DNA of 64,000 nucleotides. Source: Maribacter algarum (ex Zhang et al. 2020). Its GTDB lineage: Bacteria > Bacteroidota > Bacteroidia > Flavobacteriales > Flavobacteriaceae. The stretch is taken from assembly GCF_005885635.1 (NCBI RefSeq), contig NZ_VATY01000002.1, positions 496,001 to 560,000 of the forward strand, written 5' to 3'. The notes beneath the pieces were generated by a model, which saw nothing but the letters and a program-made list of their open reading frames with translations, was not told where the DNA came from and did not search any database. Positions 15,916 through 24,763 of this stretch are shown here, piece after piece (the first letter of the stretch is position 1; each line of letters begins with the position of its first letter). Both the position numbers and the translations under genes were made by a program.

Positions 15916-16692
15916 ATGGGAGGCAAATTAAAAGTTACTTTTTTGGGTACGGGAACCTCACAGGGAATTCCTGTGATTGGCAGTAAACATCCTGTTTGTT
16001 TAAGTGCTAACCCAAAAGATAAGAGACTTCGTGTTTCTGTACTTCTTTCTTGGGATGATTTCAATTACGCAATTGATTGTGGCCCTGATTTTAGACAACA
16101 GATGCTTACCAATAATGTCAACAAACTTGATGGAATTCTTTTCACGCATGAGCATGCGGACCATACGGCAGGCATAGATGACATTCGACCTTACTTCTTT
16201 CGCCAGGGCGATATCCCTATTTATGCGCATGAACGTGTTGCAGCTTCTTTAAAGAAGCGGTTTGATTATATTTTTGCAGATGAGAATAGGTATCCTGGAG
16301 CTCCTGCCGTTGATCTTAATATTATTGAAAATAATCAACACTTCACCATTGGAAATACTCGAGTAGTCCCAATAGACATAGACCATAACAGATTGCAGGT
16401 CTTTGGGTTCCGCTTAAAAGATTTCACCTATTTAACTGATGTAAAACGAATGGATTCTGAAGAAATCGAAAAGGTAAGAGGAACGAAAGTTTTGGTGGTT
16501 AACGCACTTCGAGAGGAACCCCATCATTCCCATTTTAACCTAGAAGAAGCCTTGGCTTTTGTGGAAGAAGTTAAACCTGATGTAACCTATTTTACGCATA
16601 TTAGTCATTTGTTGGGCTTCCATGACGAGGTGGAAAAGAAATTGCCAGAGAATGTTCATTTGGCGTACGATAATTTGGTGATTAACGTTTAG
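15916..16692 (+). CDS. MBL-fold metallo-hydrolase (PhnP/RNase Z-like)
   Basis: A 258-residue metallo-beta-lactamase fold protein. The N-terminal strand carries FLGTGTSQGIP, the opening typical of the PhnP/phosphodiesterase group. The metal motif HxHxDH is THEHADHTAG, with further metal histidines in HSHF and THISH towards the C-terminus. It probably hydrolyses a phosphodiester or cyclic nucleotide-type substrate, which cannot be told from the sequence. The start is fixed by the conserved first strand; the promoter sits immediately before it. Confidence 0.88.
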   Translation: MGGKLKVTFLGTGTSQGIPVIGSKHPVCLSANPKDKRLRVSVLLSWDDFNYAIDCGPDFRQQMLTNNVNKLDGILFTHEHADHTAGIDDIRPYFFRQGDIPIYAHERVAASLKKRFDYIFADENRYPGAPAVDLNIIENNQHFTIGNTRVVPIDIDHNRLQVFGFRLKDFTYLTDVKRMDSEEIEKVRGTKVLVVNALREEPHHSHFNLEEALAFVEEVKPDVTYFTHISHLLGFHDEVEKKLPENVHLAYDNLVINV

Positions 16693-16762
16693 TTAGTAGC
16701 ACATAGATTTCTGCCTTTGCAGAAGAGAGTCAAGCTAGGGAATGACAACAAATTAATTATTG

Positions 16763-17257
16763 ATGAAAAAAAATATATTTCTTTACCTATTTGTTTTTAC
16801 AGGTTTAATTGCATTGTATCTTTTTGTGAGCAGTGGAACACTTGCCGACACAATGAATGATAAAATCAATAAGTTGGAAGCTGAAAAAGTAATTCTACAA
16901 GATTCGGTACAACAATCACAGCTGAACTTATTGGACATGCAGTATTTCTCTTTGGAAAATAATGATGATGCTTTGGCATATTACGAGCATTTGAATATAA
17001 AGGACCCAGCAAGATATATTGCAGATAAGCTTTTAGAAACCAATGAGCAAAAAGGAAACAACCCCTTAATCCCGTATGAGGGAATGGAGAATGATTTCAA
17101 GCTGAATAAAATCAAAATCCTTAATCACAAATGGATTGTAGTTGATTTTTCCGATGGAAAATATTGGGGAGAACTACTTATTAAATATGAGTTGAAAGAT
17201 GATATGGGTGTAGATTTTACAATGATGGACCATTTACTATATACTCGAAGCAATTAA
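16763..17257 (+). CDS. Membrane-anchored hypothetical protein with short coiled coil
   Basis: A 164-residue protein with one N-terminal membrane segment (about 4-22), a short heptad-like stretch (about 30-55), then a soluble domain. The ATG at 16763 is preferred to a TTG one codon upstream. It follows the MBL gene on the same strand by 70 bases, so the two may share a transcript. Its stop overlaps the convergent esterase stop by four bases. No family is recognised. Confidence 0.75.
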   Translation: MKKNIFLYLFVFTGLIALYLFVSSGTLADTMNDKINKLEAEKVILQDSVQQSQLNLLDMQYFSLENNDDALAYYEHLNIKDPARYIADKLLETNEQKGNNPLIPYEGMENDFKLNKIKILNHKWIVVDFSDGKYWGELLIKYELKDDMGVDFTMMDHLLYTRSN

Positions 17258-17913
17258 ATCTTATCATCCAACCACTTTTTGAAGGAATAAAAATTCTGTG
17301 GGGCTACACCATGGCCAACGGGAAACTCTTCGTAGACATGTTCAATACCCAAATTAGCTAGTAAATCAGGAGCACGTTGTGCCCATTCTGGAGGAATAAC
17401 CTGATCTACTTGTCCGTGAGAAGCATAGATTTTTAATTCTTTATGCGACTTATCTCGATACCCATCCACAAGAATACCTTCATTGATATATCCACTGAGA
17501 GCAACGACGTTCTTAATTTTTTCAGGATAGGAAAGTGCAACTGCGTAACTTAAAATCGTTCCTTGACTAAAGCCTAATAAGGTGATTTTCTGCGTATCCA
17601 AGACATAGGTTTTACACGCTTCATCAATAAAAGCAACTATTTTTTCCCGCGAACTTTTTGCTTGCTCATCATCGCTCCATTTGCCATTTTGCGCATCAAA
17701 GTTGATGGCGTACCAAGCATTTCCAAAGGGCTCCATAGGGTAGGGGGCACGGACGGAAATCACACAAAATTCTTCTTGTATTTCTGGGGCAAATGAAAAT
17801 AAGTCTTCTTCATTACTTCCATAACCATGAAACATGAAAAGCACAGGTGGTTTTCCTGTGGTAATACTAGAAGGACGAATTAAATGTTCTAAGGATAAAG
17901 GGGCGGTAGTCAT
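17254..17913 (-). CDS. Alpha/beta hydrolase, phospholipase/carboxylesterase family
   Basis: A 219-residue cytoplasmic esterase. The nucleophile elbow GFSQGT places Ser116, with Asp170 (GQVDQV) and His201 (VGHGVAP) completing the triad; an oxyanion segment FMFHGYGSNEED lies near residue 27. This is the layout of the carboxylesterase/acyl-protein thioesterase family. The natural substrate is unknown. It is the last gene of a minus-strand run with the two small membrane proteins. Confidence 0.9.
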   Translation of the reverse strand: MTTAPLSLEHLIRPSSITTGKPPVLFMFHGYGSNEEDLFSFAPEIQEEFCVISVRAPYPMEPFGNAWYAINFDAQNGKWSDDEQAKSSREKIVAFIDEACKTYVLDTQKITLLGFSQGTILSYAVALSYPEKIKNVVALSGYINEGILVDGYRDKSHKELKIYASHGQVDQVIPPEWAQRAPDLLANLGIEHVYEEFPVGHGVAPQNFYSFKKWLDDKI

Positions 17914-17919
17914 AAAGTC

Positions 17920-18246
17920 TTATTGAATAAAAGTAAACCATTTCTGAAAGTAAGGGCCAAGTATCGGAACAGATTGTTTTTTGTTGCTTAGCGCACCAAT
18001 AAATCCATATCCCCATAAAACAAGATAAAATGCATATAGTCCATACCAAGCGTAGGGACTGAAAGCATAACTTAAAAACAAAGCACAGCCAATAAAAATA
18101 GTATGCAAACCAAATGCCTGTCTCGTATGAAAACGTGCGAATTCGTTTTTAGGCTCCAAATTCATGGTTATTGCGATTAACGCACCTAGTAATGTGAAGT
18201 AAGCCACTATTGCTGTTGTTTTACCCTCTTTTACTGAATTGATCAT
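17920..18246 (-). CDS. DUF4870/Tic20-like small membrane protein, copy A
   Basis: A 108-residue protein with three hydrophobic helices. It begins EGKTTAIVAYFTLLGALIA and continues with NEFARFHTRQAF, a pattern shared with the protein at 18328 (EGKTMAIIAYVTLLGTLIA, NEFAKFHIGQAL). This is the layout of DUF4870-type proteins, sometimes called import component-like. Its role is unknown. Only six bases separate it from the esterase start, so they are likely co-transcribed. Confidence 0.8.
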   Translation of the reverse strand: MINSVKEGKTTAIVAYFTLLGALIAITMNLEPKNEFARFHTRQAFGLHTIFIGCALFLSYAFSPYAWYGLYAFYLVLWGYGFIGALSNKKQSVPILGPYFQKWFTFIQ

Positions 18247-18278
18247 CTTTCAAATTTAGGTGAACTTAGGATTATGGA

Positions 18279-18305
18279 CAAAAAAAGAGACCCCGATAGA
18301 GCCTC
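18279..18305 (-). terminator. Terminator of the copy B membrane protein gene
   Basis: On the minus strand GAGGCTC-TATC-GGGGTCTC forms a short stem with two wobble pairs, directly followed by seven T residues. Confidence 0.65.
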
Positions 18306-18327
18306 CTTTATATTTTCTAGAATAGTA

Positions 18328-18642
18328 TTATCCGATATCCCCGACAAGAGGAACCTTTTCCATTTTCCCATTTGCGGCATTGATAAGACCCAAAATTGCA
18401 AGAACCCAACCGGCATACGATAGATAACTTAAAGCACCTATTCCCGTCACCATTACGAGAACACCTGAAACTATTGAGATTATTATCCCAGCAATCCAAG
18501 CTCTTAAAGCCTGTCCAATATGAAATTTTGCGAACTCGTTATTCTTATCTTTGTTCATAAACCAGGCAATTAATGTGCCTAGTAATGTTACGTAGGCAAT
18601 AATGGCCATGGTCTTACCTTCGTCGATTGTACTTTGTTCCAT
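18328..18642 (-). CDS. DUF4870/Tic20-like small membrane protein, copy B
   Basis: A 104-residue membrane protein homologous to the one at 17920 over the first half (EGKTMAIIAYVTLLGTLIAWFMN, then FAKFHIGQALRAW). Its C-terminal half is more typical of the DUF4870 family, with glycine-rich helices and a PLVGDIG tail. A terminator separates it from copy A, so the paralogues may be regulated separately. The function is unknown. Confidence 0.8.
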   Translation of the reverse strand: MEQSTIDEGKTMAIIAYVTLLGTLIAWFMNKDKNNEFAKFHIGQALRAWIAGIIISIVSGVLVMVTGIGALSYLSYAGWVLAILGLINAANGKMEKVPLVGDIG

Positions 18643-18687
18643 AATTTTGATTTAAGGTTGGTTAATATTAATAATACTGAAAGTTAC

Positions 18688-19944
18688 TCAAATAAGTATT
18701 TGGTTGTTGCAAATAACGCCGAAAACTCTACCTTTTATTAGCTTTCCTAGATACATGCTGTTGTTTGAGGTTGAAACTATTTCTTCTTTAGTGAAGGTAA
18801 ATTCTTCTTCTGGATTAAAGAGTGTTAGACAAGCAATTTCACCTTCTTTGAAAACCGGAGTCTGTAACTGGTAACGTTCTCGTCCTCTTGTCAGTAATTC
18901 AATAGATTTTTCTAGGTCAAAGATTTGGTTTAAAATTCCAAAGGTGGTTTCCAACCCTAATGAGCCGTCGGTAGCATTATCAAATTCCACTCGTTTTTCT
19001 TCAATGTTCATGGGAATATGGTCTGAGCAGACAAAATCTATTACTCCTTCCTTCACTCCTTTAATTAGGGCTTTTATATCTTTTTTGGTTCGAAGCGGTG
19101 GCATTACTTTACAGTTGGTGTCATACTCCTCTAAGGAAGCGTCAATCATAAAGAGATTGTGAATCGCTACACTGCAACTTACATCCAATCCTTTTTTCTT
19201 GGCATCCGCAATTAGTTTTACTGAATTAGTAGTGGATATGGTGGGTATATGAAGTTTTCCACCTGTGTATTCCAAAATGAATATATCGCGTGCAATCTGA
19301 AGTTCTTCAGCTAAAACAGGAATTCCTTTCAATCCCATCTTTGTGGAAACTTCTCCTTCGTTTACCACTCCTTTTCCAGCAATTTTGGTATCCATGGGAA
19401 AAGAATGTACAAGTCCGTCAAAATTTTGGGCGTATTGCAATGCAATCTTTAAGAGATTTGAATTTTCAATAGAACGTTTAAAATCATAAAAACCAACGGC
19501 ACCTGCATTTTTCATATCGAACATTTCTGCAAGATGTTTTCCTTCACCTTTGGCTGTCAAGGTTCCTAAAGGATGGAGGTTGTTTACTGAGTATTTTGCA
19601 GTATTTTTTAAAAACACGATGTCCGAACTACTATCCGGAACTGGATTTGTATTCGGATTCAAAACAATATCAGTAAATCCGCTTCTAGCAGCAGTTTTTA
19701 AACCGTTTTCTATGGTTTCACGTTCCTCATAACCTGGTTCACCAAAACTGACACTGCTATCAAACCATCCCAAGGAGACATGGAGGTTTTTATAGTCAAT
19801 AATTTTTGTTTTATTAGGAGGCGTTATTTTAGAAGCTATCTTATCAATGACTCCATTTTTAACAAGAATATCTCGTTTTTTGAGATGAAGATTTTTGTTC
19901 GTTGAATCTACAATTGTAGCATTCTTTAAAAGTACATTCATCAT
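18688..19944 (-). CDS. Dihydroorotase-like amidohydrolase lacking metal ligands
   Basis: A 418-residue protein that follows the class I dihydroorotase fold, the third step of pyrimidine synthesis. However, the DxHxH metal motif is replaced by FDSSVSFGEPG (Ser64 and Ser66 at the histidine positions), the LHxxHxST motif is LHIPTIST, and the carboxylated-lysine segment is not evident. The late DHIP and EEKRVEFDNA segments remain. It therefore looks catalytically impaired in the normal way, or it uses another mechanism, or it supports an aspartate transcarbamoylase. I recall the same DSSV variant in other Flavobacteria, often annotated pyrC. It overlaps the upstream BatA-like gene by four bases (ATGA). 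Confidence 0.85.
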   Translation of the reverse strand: MMNVLLKNATIVDSTNKNLHLKKRDILVKNGVIDKIASKITPPNKTKIIDYKNLHVSLGWFDSSVSFGEPGYEERETIENGLKTAARSGFTDIVLNPNTNPVPDSSSDIVFLKNTAKYSVNNLHPLGTLTAKGEGKHLAEMFDMKNAGAVGFYDFKRSIENSNLLKIALQYAQNFDGLVHSFPMDTKIAGKGVVNEGEVSTKMGLKGIPVLAEELQIARDIFILEYTGGKLHIPTISTTNSVKLIADAKKKGLDVSCSVAIHNLFMIDASLEEYDTNCKVMPPLRTKKDIKALIKGVKEGVIDFVCSDHIPMNIEEKRVEFDNATDGSLGLETTFGILNQIFDLEKSIELLTRGRERYQLQTPVFKEGEIACLTLFNPEEEFTFTKEEIVSTSNNSMYLGKLIKGRVFGVICNNQILI

Positions 19945-21860
19945 AAGTATTTTTGTATCAGCACTTCAATCAACATAAATAGCACCGCTAAAATAACAAA
20001 CCATTTCCAAAGGGCATTGATAGAACTGTCATTTTGCATTTGCTCAAAAAGAGCCTTTATCGACTCATTCTTACTACTTGCATTTATAGTTGAGACATCC
20101 ATATAGTTCAACTTACTCTCCTCTCTAGGATAATTAAAACTAAGGTTTCGATAAACATTTTCTTTATTGAAAACACTGTAGATTCCATCTTTTTGAGGGT
20201 TTTCATTGAAGTACAAGGACACTTTATTTGCAAAGGATTTCTGTCTTGGAATAAACTCGTATTCGTTCTGTGTAACTTTAAGAATATTGTCCTTTGGAAG
20301 CTGGGCTGCAATATCTACCTTTTGGTTGTTTCCTAGAGAATGATACAATTCCGGAAGTTTTAAACTATTAATTCCCATATTATAGAGAGTAGGTACAATT
20401 AGGGGAGAGTTTTTAAAGTTTGAATTTTCGCTCGAAAGGGACGCTGTAAAAATATAAGCGCCTCCAGAACCAACTAAGAATGGGGTTTTGTCTTGATAGG
20501 AAAGAATACTTGGGGCATTGGTTTTCAATCCATAATATTGCGAAACTTTTGGGTATTGAAAATTCAAAACATTCTTTTCAAAAACATTCCGATACAATGG
20601 ATGCGAGAAAGAAATTCCAGTTATGTCCCTTTCGTAATTTACCCGTTGCGTATAACTTGTCGCGTAAAAGTTTGACAAAAGTTGACCATAACTACCCAAA
20701 TCAATCAGAGTTGCGGGAATAACGGCCAGATGCCCATCATCCTCCGTAAAGGACTTTAAACTTGTGGTCAAAGCATTGGGTATACGTTCCAACTCATTAA
20801 GAATAATGAAATTTTGTTCATTTAAATCACTGTAGTTCAAATTGCCCAAAGTCACTGATTTAAAATCAAATTCATCCGCTCTGAAGATGCGCTTTAAGTA
20901 ATCGCTGCTTCCACTTCCAACGACTAAGACTTTGATTTTTTCCTTGGCATCAATATTGAAAAAGAGTTGGTTGTCATAGGACAATCCTGTATCCGAGATT
21001 TCAATTTTACCTTTGATGACTTCATTTTTTGGAAGCGTAAAGCTCACTTCTGCTTTTTTATTATTGTTGAAAGTGGCTGCGGTCTTGGCAATTAGCTTTT
21101 CGCGATTAAATAGAGATACTGCTGTACTCTCCGTTTCTAAATTACTTGACAACAAGGTGGTTAGCTCCAAATTATCGGAATCCATGGTATTTAGATATAC
21201 AGAGTCCAAAGAAATATTTTCCAAATCATTGGCGGCCAAATGGACTACATGTTTTTCAATAGTCAGGGTGGAATCTTCCTTTGCCAATGCCATCGATTGT
21301 TGAAAATCGGAAACAAGCACCAAATTCTTAATCGAATTTCTTTCCAAGTCAAAAAAGGTATTTGCCTTTAGGTATACTTCATTCAATTTCAACTGCTTTG
21401 AGGTTGGTGAGAGTTGCAATAGGTCATTCTGAATGTTTTTCAGTGTTACATTCTTAAATGCCTTTTCATTGGTGAAAAGACTGAAAGCCTGTTCCGGCGG
21501 AATAGATTTTAGCAGATTCTGAACGGCGTCCTCAAACAGTGTAGTATTGTTCGTTTTTGCCTGCATACTAAAAGAATCATCCAAATAAATGACGGTTTCT
21601 TTTTCTAGTAGAGCGGTTTTTTCAGCAAAGAAAGGTTGTGCAAAAGCAGCTATTAATGCAGCAAGTAAAAGCATTCTTGTAAAAAGCAGCAACCACTTTT
21701 TTAGTGTATTACTTCGTCTGGACTCTGAAACGACTTTCTTTAAAAACTTAACGTTTGTGAACGGCGTTTTTTGAAATCTACGGAGTTGAAAGAGATGAAT
21801 GAAAATAGGAATCAGGAGAAGAAATAAGGCCCAAAGAAGTTCTGGATGTTTAAACTGCAT
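19941..21860 (-). CDS. BatA-type aerotolerance/vWA membrane protein
   Basis: A 639-residue inner-membrane protein. It starts with the BatA N-terminal domain (MQFKHPELLWALFLL... helix, then a second helix near 60-80), followed by a vWA-like region with the MIDAS pattern DDSFS, a large periplasmic part and a final helix. The inner ATG at 21860 is chosen because the family starts there and a -7 box lies between it and the more distal ATG at 21902. The function is unclear; the Bat family has been linked to aerotolerance and envelope stress. It is coupled to the dihydroorotase-like gene by an ATGA overlap. Confidence 0.85.
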   Translation of the reverse strand: MQFKHPELLWALFLLLIPIFIHLFQLRRFQKTPFTNVKFLKKVVSESRRSNTLKKWLLLFTRMLLLAALIAAFAQPFFAEKTALLEKETVIYLDDSFSMQAKTNNTTLFEDAVQNLLKSIPPEQAFSLFTNEKAFKNVTLKNIQNDLLQLSPTSKQLKLNEVYLKANTFFDLERNSIKNLVLVSDFQQSMALAKEDSTLTIEKHVVHLAANDLENISLDSVYLNTMDSDNLELTTLLSSNLETESTAVSLFNREKLIAKTAATFNNNKKAEVSFTLPKNEVIKGKIEISDTGLSYDNQLFFNIDAKEKIKVLVVGSGSSDYLKRIFRADEFDFKSVTLGNLNYSDLNEQNFIILNELERIPNALTTSLKSFTEDDGHLAVIPATLIDLGSYGQLLSNFYATSYTQRVNYERDITGISFSHPLYRNVFEKNVLNFQYPKVSQYYGLKTNAPSILSYQDKTPFLVGSGGAYIFTASLSSENSNFKNSPLIVPTLYNMGINSLKLPELYHSLGNNQKVDIAAQLPKDNILKVTQNEYEFIPRQKSFANKVSLYFNENPQKDGIYSVFNKENVYRNLSFNYPREESKLNYMDVSTINASSKNESIKALFEQMQNDSSINALWKWFVILAVLFMLIEVLIQKYL

Positions 21861-21877
21861 TCCTGATTTTGATTTGG

Positions 21878-21885
21878 CAAATATA
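21878..21885 (-). promoter_or_regulatory. -7 promoter box of the BatA-like gene
   Basis: TATATTTG on the minus strand is a perfect match to TAnnTTTG, 17 bases before the ATG at 21860. No properly spaced -33 TTG is seen. Confidence 0.5.
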
Positions 21886-21978
21886 GCTAATTCAAGGTTC
21901 ACAGTAGAAAGTTCAAGTTCAAAAAGTTTTCACAAAACAGACAACTTTGGACTTTGAACATGAATCATTGAAGGATAA

Positions 21979-22986
21979 TCAACAGAAGAAAAAGAAATCT
22001 CTCATTGACCTTTGTCCTAGCTTGTCTAAATACAAGCGGATGGCTTTTTGAGCTTCTTCATTGGCTACTGTAACTATGCTCTGCGGATTTTGCAACTTTT
22101 CTAAAAACCGATAATGGAACATTTCTTTCCCATAAATTTCCTTCCCTATTTTATTGGAATTATCGCATAGCCAATTAAAATCGATTTGTTTGTCAAGCAA
22201 ACCTTTGGCAATGGTCTTCCCTTTGTTTCCGGCTCCCCAAACGACTAAAGGCCTGCTATTATCGTAATCCAGTTTTAGGAAATAATGTAGTTTGATATCT
22301 AAAAAATAGTTTTGGTCATAGTGCTCGCTGGTACGGGAAGTTCTACTGTCATAGTCGCGCCAATAATGCAATAACTCTTTGCAAGGAACACATCGTACCC
22401 CCTTTTCATAAAAACGGAAAGTCAAGTCATAATCTTCAGGATATCTGTTTGGTTCGAATGCATCACATTTATCTAAATCTTCTCGATGAACCATCCAGCA
22501 GGGGGAAGGAATTACGCATTCTTTATAGATTTCTGAATAGTTGCTTCCCGATTGCGTTAATTGATTTAGCCAAGCTTCGTAGCGTTCATAGCCATTGCTG
22601 ATGCCTCGGTCTGAAAAGTACCTTACTTGCCCGACGGCTAAATGACCTTTTCCTGATTGCATTAGGGAATTCGCCATAATCTCCATTTTAGTGGGAGCCA
22701 TAATGTCATCAGAATCCATTCGAGTGATGAAATTTCCTTGGCTTTTTGAATATGCGGTGCGCAAGGCTTCAATGATTCCGGAACCTTGATTTTGAAATAC
22801 TTTGATTCGGGAATCTTTTTCAGTAAATCCTTGAACAACTTTTAAACTTTCATCAGTGGAGTGGTCATTGATTACTAAGACTTCCCAATTTGCATAGGTT
22901 TGCTTGAGAATAGATTCCAAACATTCCGACAGGAATTGAGCAGTGTTTTTAAAGGGAATTAGTATGCTGATAAGCGGCTGTTGCAT
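21979..22986 (-). CDS. Family 2 glycosyltransferase with C-terminal Rossmann-like segment
   Basis: A 335-residue protein. The first ~235 residues are a GT-A domain: ISILIPFKN opening, INDHSTD, and RMDSDD as the metal-binding DxD motif. The last ~90 residues contain VVWGAGNKGKTIAKGL, a glycine-rich dinucleotide-type loop, followed by a short alpha/beta region. Such tails occur in some glycosyltransferases, with unknown purpose. No sugar gene is adjacent, so the acceptor cannot be inferred. Confidence 0.88.
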   Translation of the reverse strand: MQQPLISILIPFKNTAQFLSECLESILKQTYANWEVLVINDHSTDESLKVVQGFTEKDSRIKVFQNQGSGIIEALRTAYSKSQGNFITRMDSDDIMAPTKMEIMANSLMQSGKGHLAVGQVRYFSDRGISNGYERYEAWLNQLTQSGSNYSEIYKECVIPSPCWMVHREDLDKCDAFEPNRYPEDYDLTFRFYEKGVRCVPCKELLHYWRDYDSRTSRTSEHYDQNYFLDIKLHYFLKLDYDNSRPLVVWGAGNKGKTIAKGLLDKQIDFNWLCDNSNKIGKEIYGKEMFHYRFLEKLQNPQSIVTVANEEAQKAIRLYLDKLGQRSMRDFFFFC

Positions 22987-23027
22987 GGTTGCAAGTTACC
23001 AAACAAACCAGAATCTCTTAGTCCTTT

Positions 23028-23510
23028 TTATTTTTTGGTCCAGGCTTGACTTATCAAATGGCTTATCACTTTCCAACTACTATCTTTTTTTTGGAATACT
23101 CTCAGATGGTAGTTATGACGATCTTCCATTTTGGTTCCATCGCACCACTCTTGGCCTTTGACTATAGTTTTTGAATGGACTATTGCAATTTCAGGACTTA
23201 GAAAATTAATGTCGTTATATTGATTTTCTGATACACCTTTCATAACAAACCCCATTGAATAAATGTCAGATAATAGTGCTTTAAGTTCTTCTTTGCTCCG
23301 CATGCGATCTCCAAAGGCGTTAGTCCAATCTACATTGTCGGCGTAGTCTTCCAATGTCAGATCAAGATTTTTATTTTTCCAACCTTCTGCTTGATTGGTG
23401 ATTATTTTTTCTATGAGTTTTTTATCCTTTTCTGATTGCGCTTGCAAGACACTAAAACACAAAAATGCTACAATAGAGATTAGCTGATTTGCTTTTAAAA
23501 ATGAGTTCAT
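23028..23510 (-). CDS. Secreted NTF2/SnoaL-like protein
   Basis: A 160-residue protein with a signal peptide (about 1-24, ending VLQAQS) and an NTF2-like cone fold: helices, then FGDRMRSKEELKAL and a C-terminal sheet ending WKVISHLISQAW. The DUF4440/SnoaL type is common in Bacteroidota, and function cannot be assigned from the fold. It stands alone, with 167 bases before the Rieske gene that contain no feature I could support. Confidence 0.75.
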   Translation of the reverse strand: MNSFLKANQLISIVAFLCFSVLQAQSEKDKKLIEKIITNQAEGWKNKNLDLTLEDYADNVDWTNAFGDRMRSKEELKALLSDIYSMGFVMKGVSENQYNDINFLSPEIAIVHSKTIVKGQEWCDGTKMEDRHNYHLRVFQKKDSSWKVISHLISQAWTKK

Positions 23511-23677
23511 GATATAAATATTTTGGAACCAAAATATTTCATTACAAAGTGACTAGGACCAAATAATGTATATGTGGTATATATTTAGTTGTAATTGGAC
23601 TATCTATTCAAAAAATTAAGAGATTAATTGACGGAATGTAAACTCCAAGTTAAATGAACTACTTTAACTAGAATACT

Positions 23678-24763
23678 TTATAACCGCTCGGCTAACATTC
23701 TATGAAAATGATGTACACCCTGTTCTCGAGTAGGAGAGAAGCGGCCTGCTTTATAGAAACGTGATTGCAACCCCTGATGTACACCTTCAACAACAAATTC
23801 ATCTTCGCGCTCTACTTTGTCCATGGCAGCGCTAGCGGCTCCATCGAATTTATTTTCTCCGTGTAGATAGCTTATGAAAGAAACTTTTGTTTTTGAGGGA
23901 GAAATAGGTTTTACCACGTTAACAGATAATCCCCATGGATAAAAATTCAGCATGATATTTGGGAAAATCCAGAAATAAAAAGCGGCAACCTCTTTGCCGT
24001 AACACGGATGTCCTTCGGGAAGGTAATAGGTTTCTTCAGCACCTGCGGCATATCCAATTTGTAAGGTGCCGTAATCAAATAATTCGGTGGTATAGGTTTC
24101 ATAATCAAGCGCAGCATTCAAATCAGGATGTACAAAAGGAATATGAAATCCCTCCAAATAATTATCACAGTACAAAGACCAATGACAGTTGACCAAATAG
24201 TCTTTGCTAGTCACGGAATCATATTTGAATTCGTTCAAAGGAAGGAATCCTACGTACTTATCCAAAAAACTTCGAATAACCGAAAAGTCAATTTCAGGAT
24301 TTAATCCTGTAAATAAGAAAGGTCCCCATTCTTCCAGTGAAAATTGATGCAAATGGTCACAAGGTCTTGGAAAGTCTTTTGCCTCCTGAAACTCAGGCAT
24401 GTGTTTGAATTGTCCTTCTAAATCCCACTGGCGGCCGTGATACATACAACGTAATCCGCGATTGACGCTTCCTGCATTATGCGCAATAAGGTTTCCGCGA
24501 TGTGTACAAACATTACTCATACAGCGAATTTTACTCTCCTTATCTCGCACTAGAACCATCGGTTCATGTAGATAATTTTCCATATAAGAAAACGGATGGG
24601 CAAAACCGTCAAGTGGAACCAACGACTGGCTATCACCAATAAATTGCCATGATTTCGCAAAAACAGCCTCCTTCATCTGCTCGAATACGCCTATATCACG
24701 ATAGAAAGTAGCTGGTAAGGTTTCTGCCTTCGTGATATCCGGATTCACAAAAAAATCACCCAT
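23678..24763 (-). CDS. Rieske non-heme iron oxygenase, alpha subunit
   Basis: A 361-residue ring-hydroxylating-type oxygenase. The Rieske cluster ligands are Cys86-x-His88 (CTHRG) and Cys106-xx-His109 (CMYHG). The mononuclear iron motif is DNYLEGFHIPFVH, with His207 and His212. Size and motifs fit the choline-monooxygenase-like branch, which often acts on quaternary amines rather than aromatics. No reductase gene is nearby. Its start overlaps the permease stop by eight bases, so uptake and oxidation of one substrate is a fair inference. Confidence 0.88.
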   Translation of the reverse strand: MGDFFVNPDITKAETLPATFYRDIGVFEQMKEAVFAKSWQFIGDSQSLVPLDGFAHPFSYMENYLHEPMVLVRDKESKIRCMSNVCTHRGNLIAHNAGSVNRGLRCMYHGRQWDLEGQFKHMPEFQEAKDFPRPCDHLHQFSLEEWGPFLFTGLNPEIDFSVIRSFLDKYVGFLPLNEFKYDSVTSKDYLVNCHWSLYCDNYLEGFHIPFVHPDLNAALDYETYTTELFDYGTLQIGYAAGAEETYYLPEGHPCYGKEVAAFYFWIFPNIMLNFYPWGLSVNVVKPISPSKTKVSFISYLHGENKFDGAASAAMDKVEREDEFVVEGVHQGLQSRFYKAGRFSPTREQGVHHFHRMLAERL

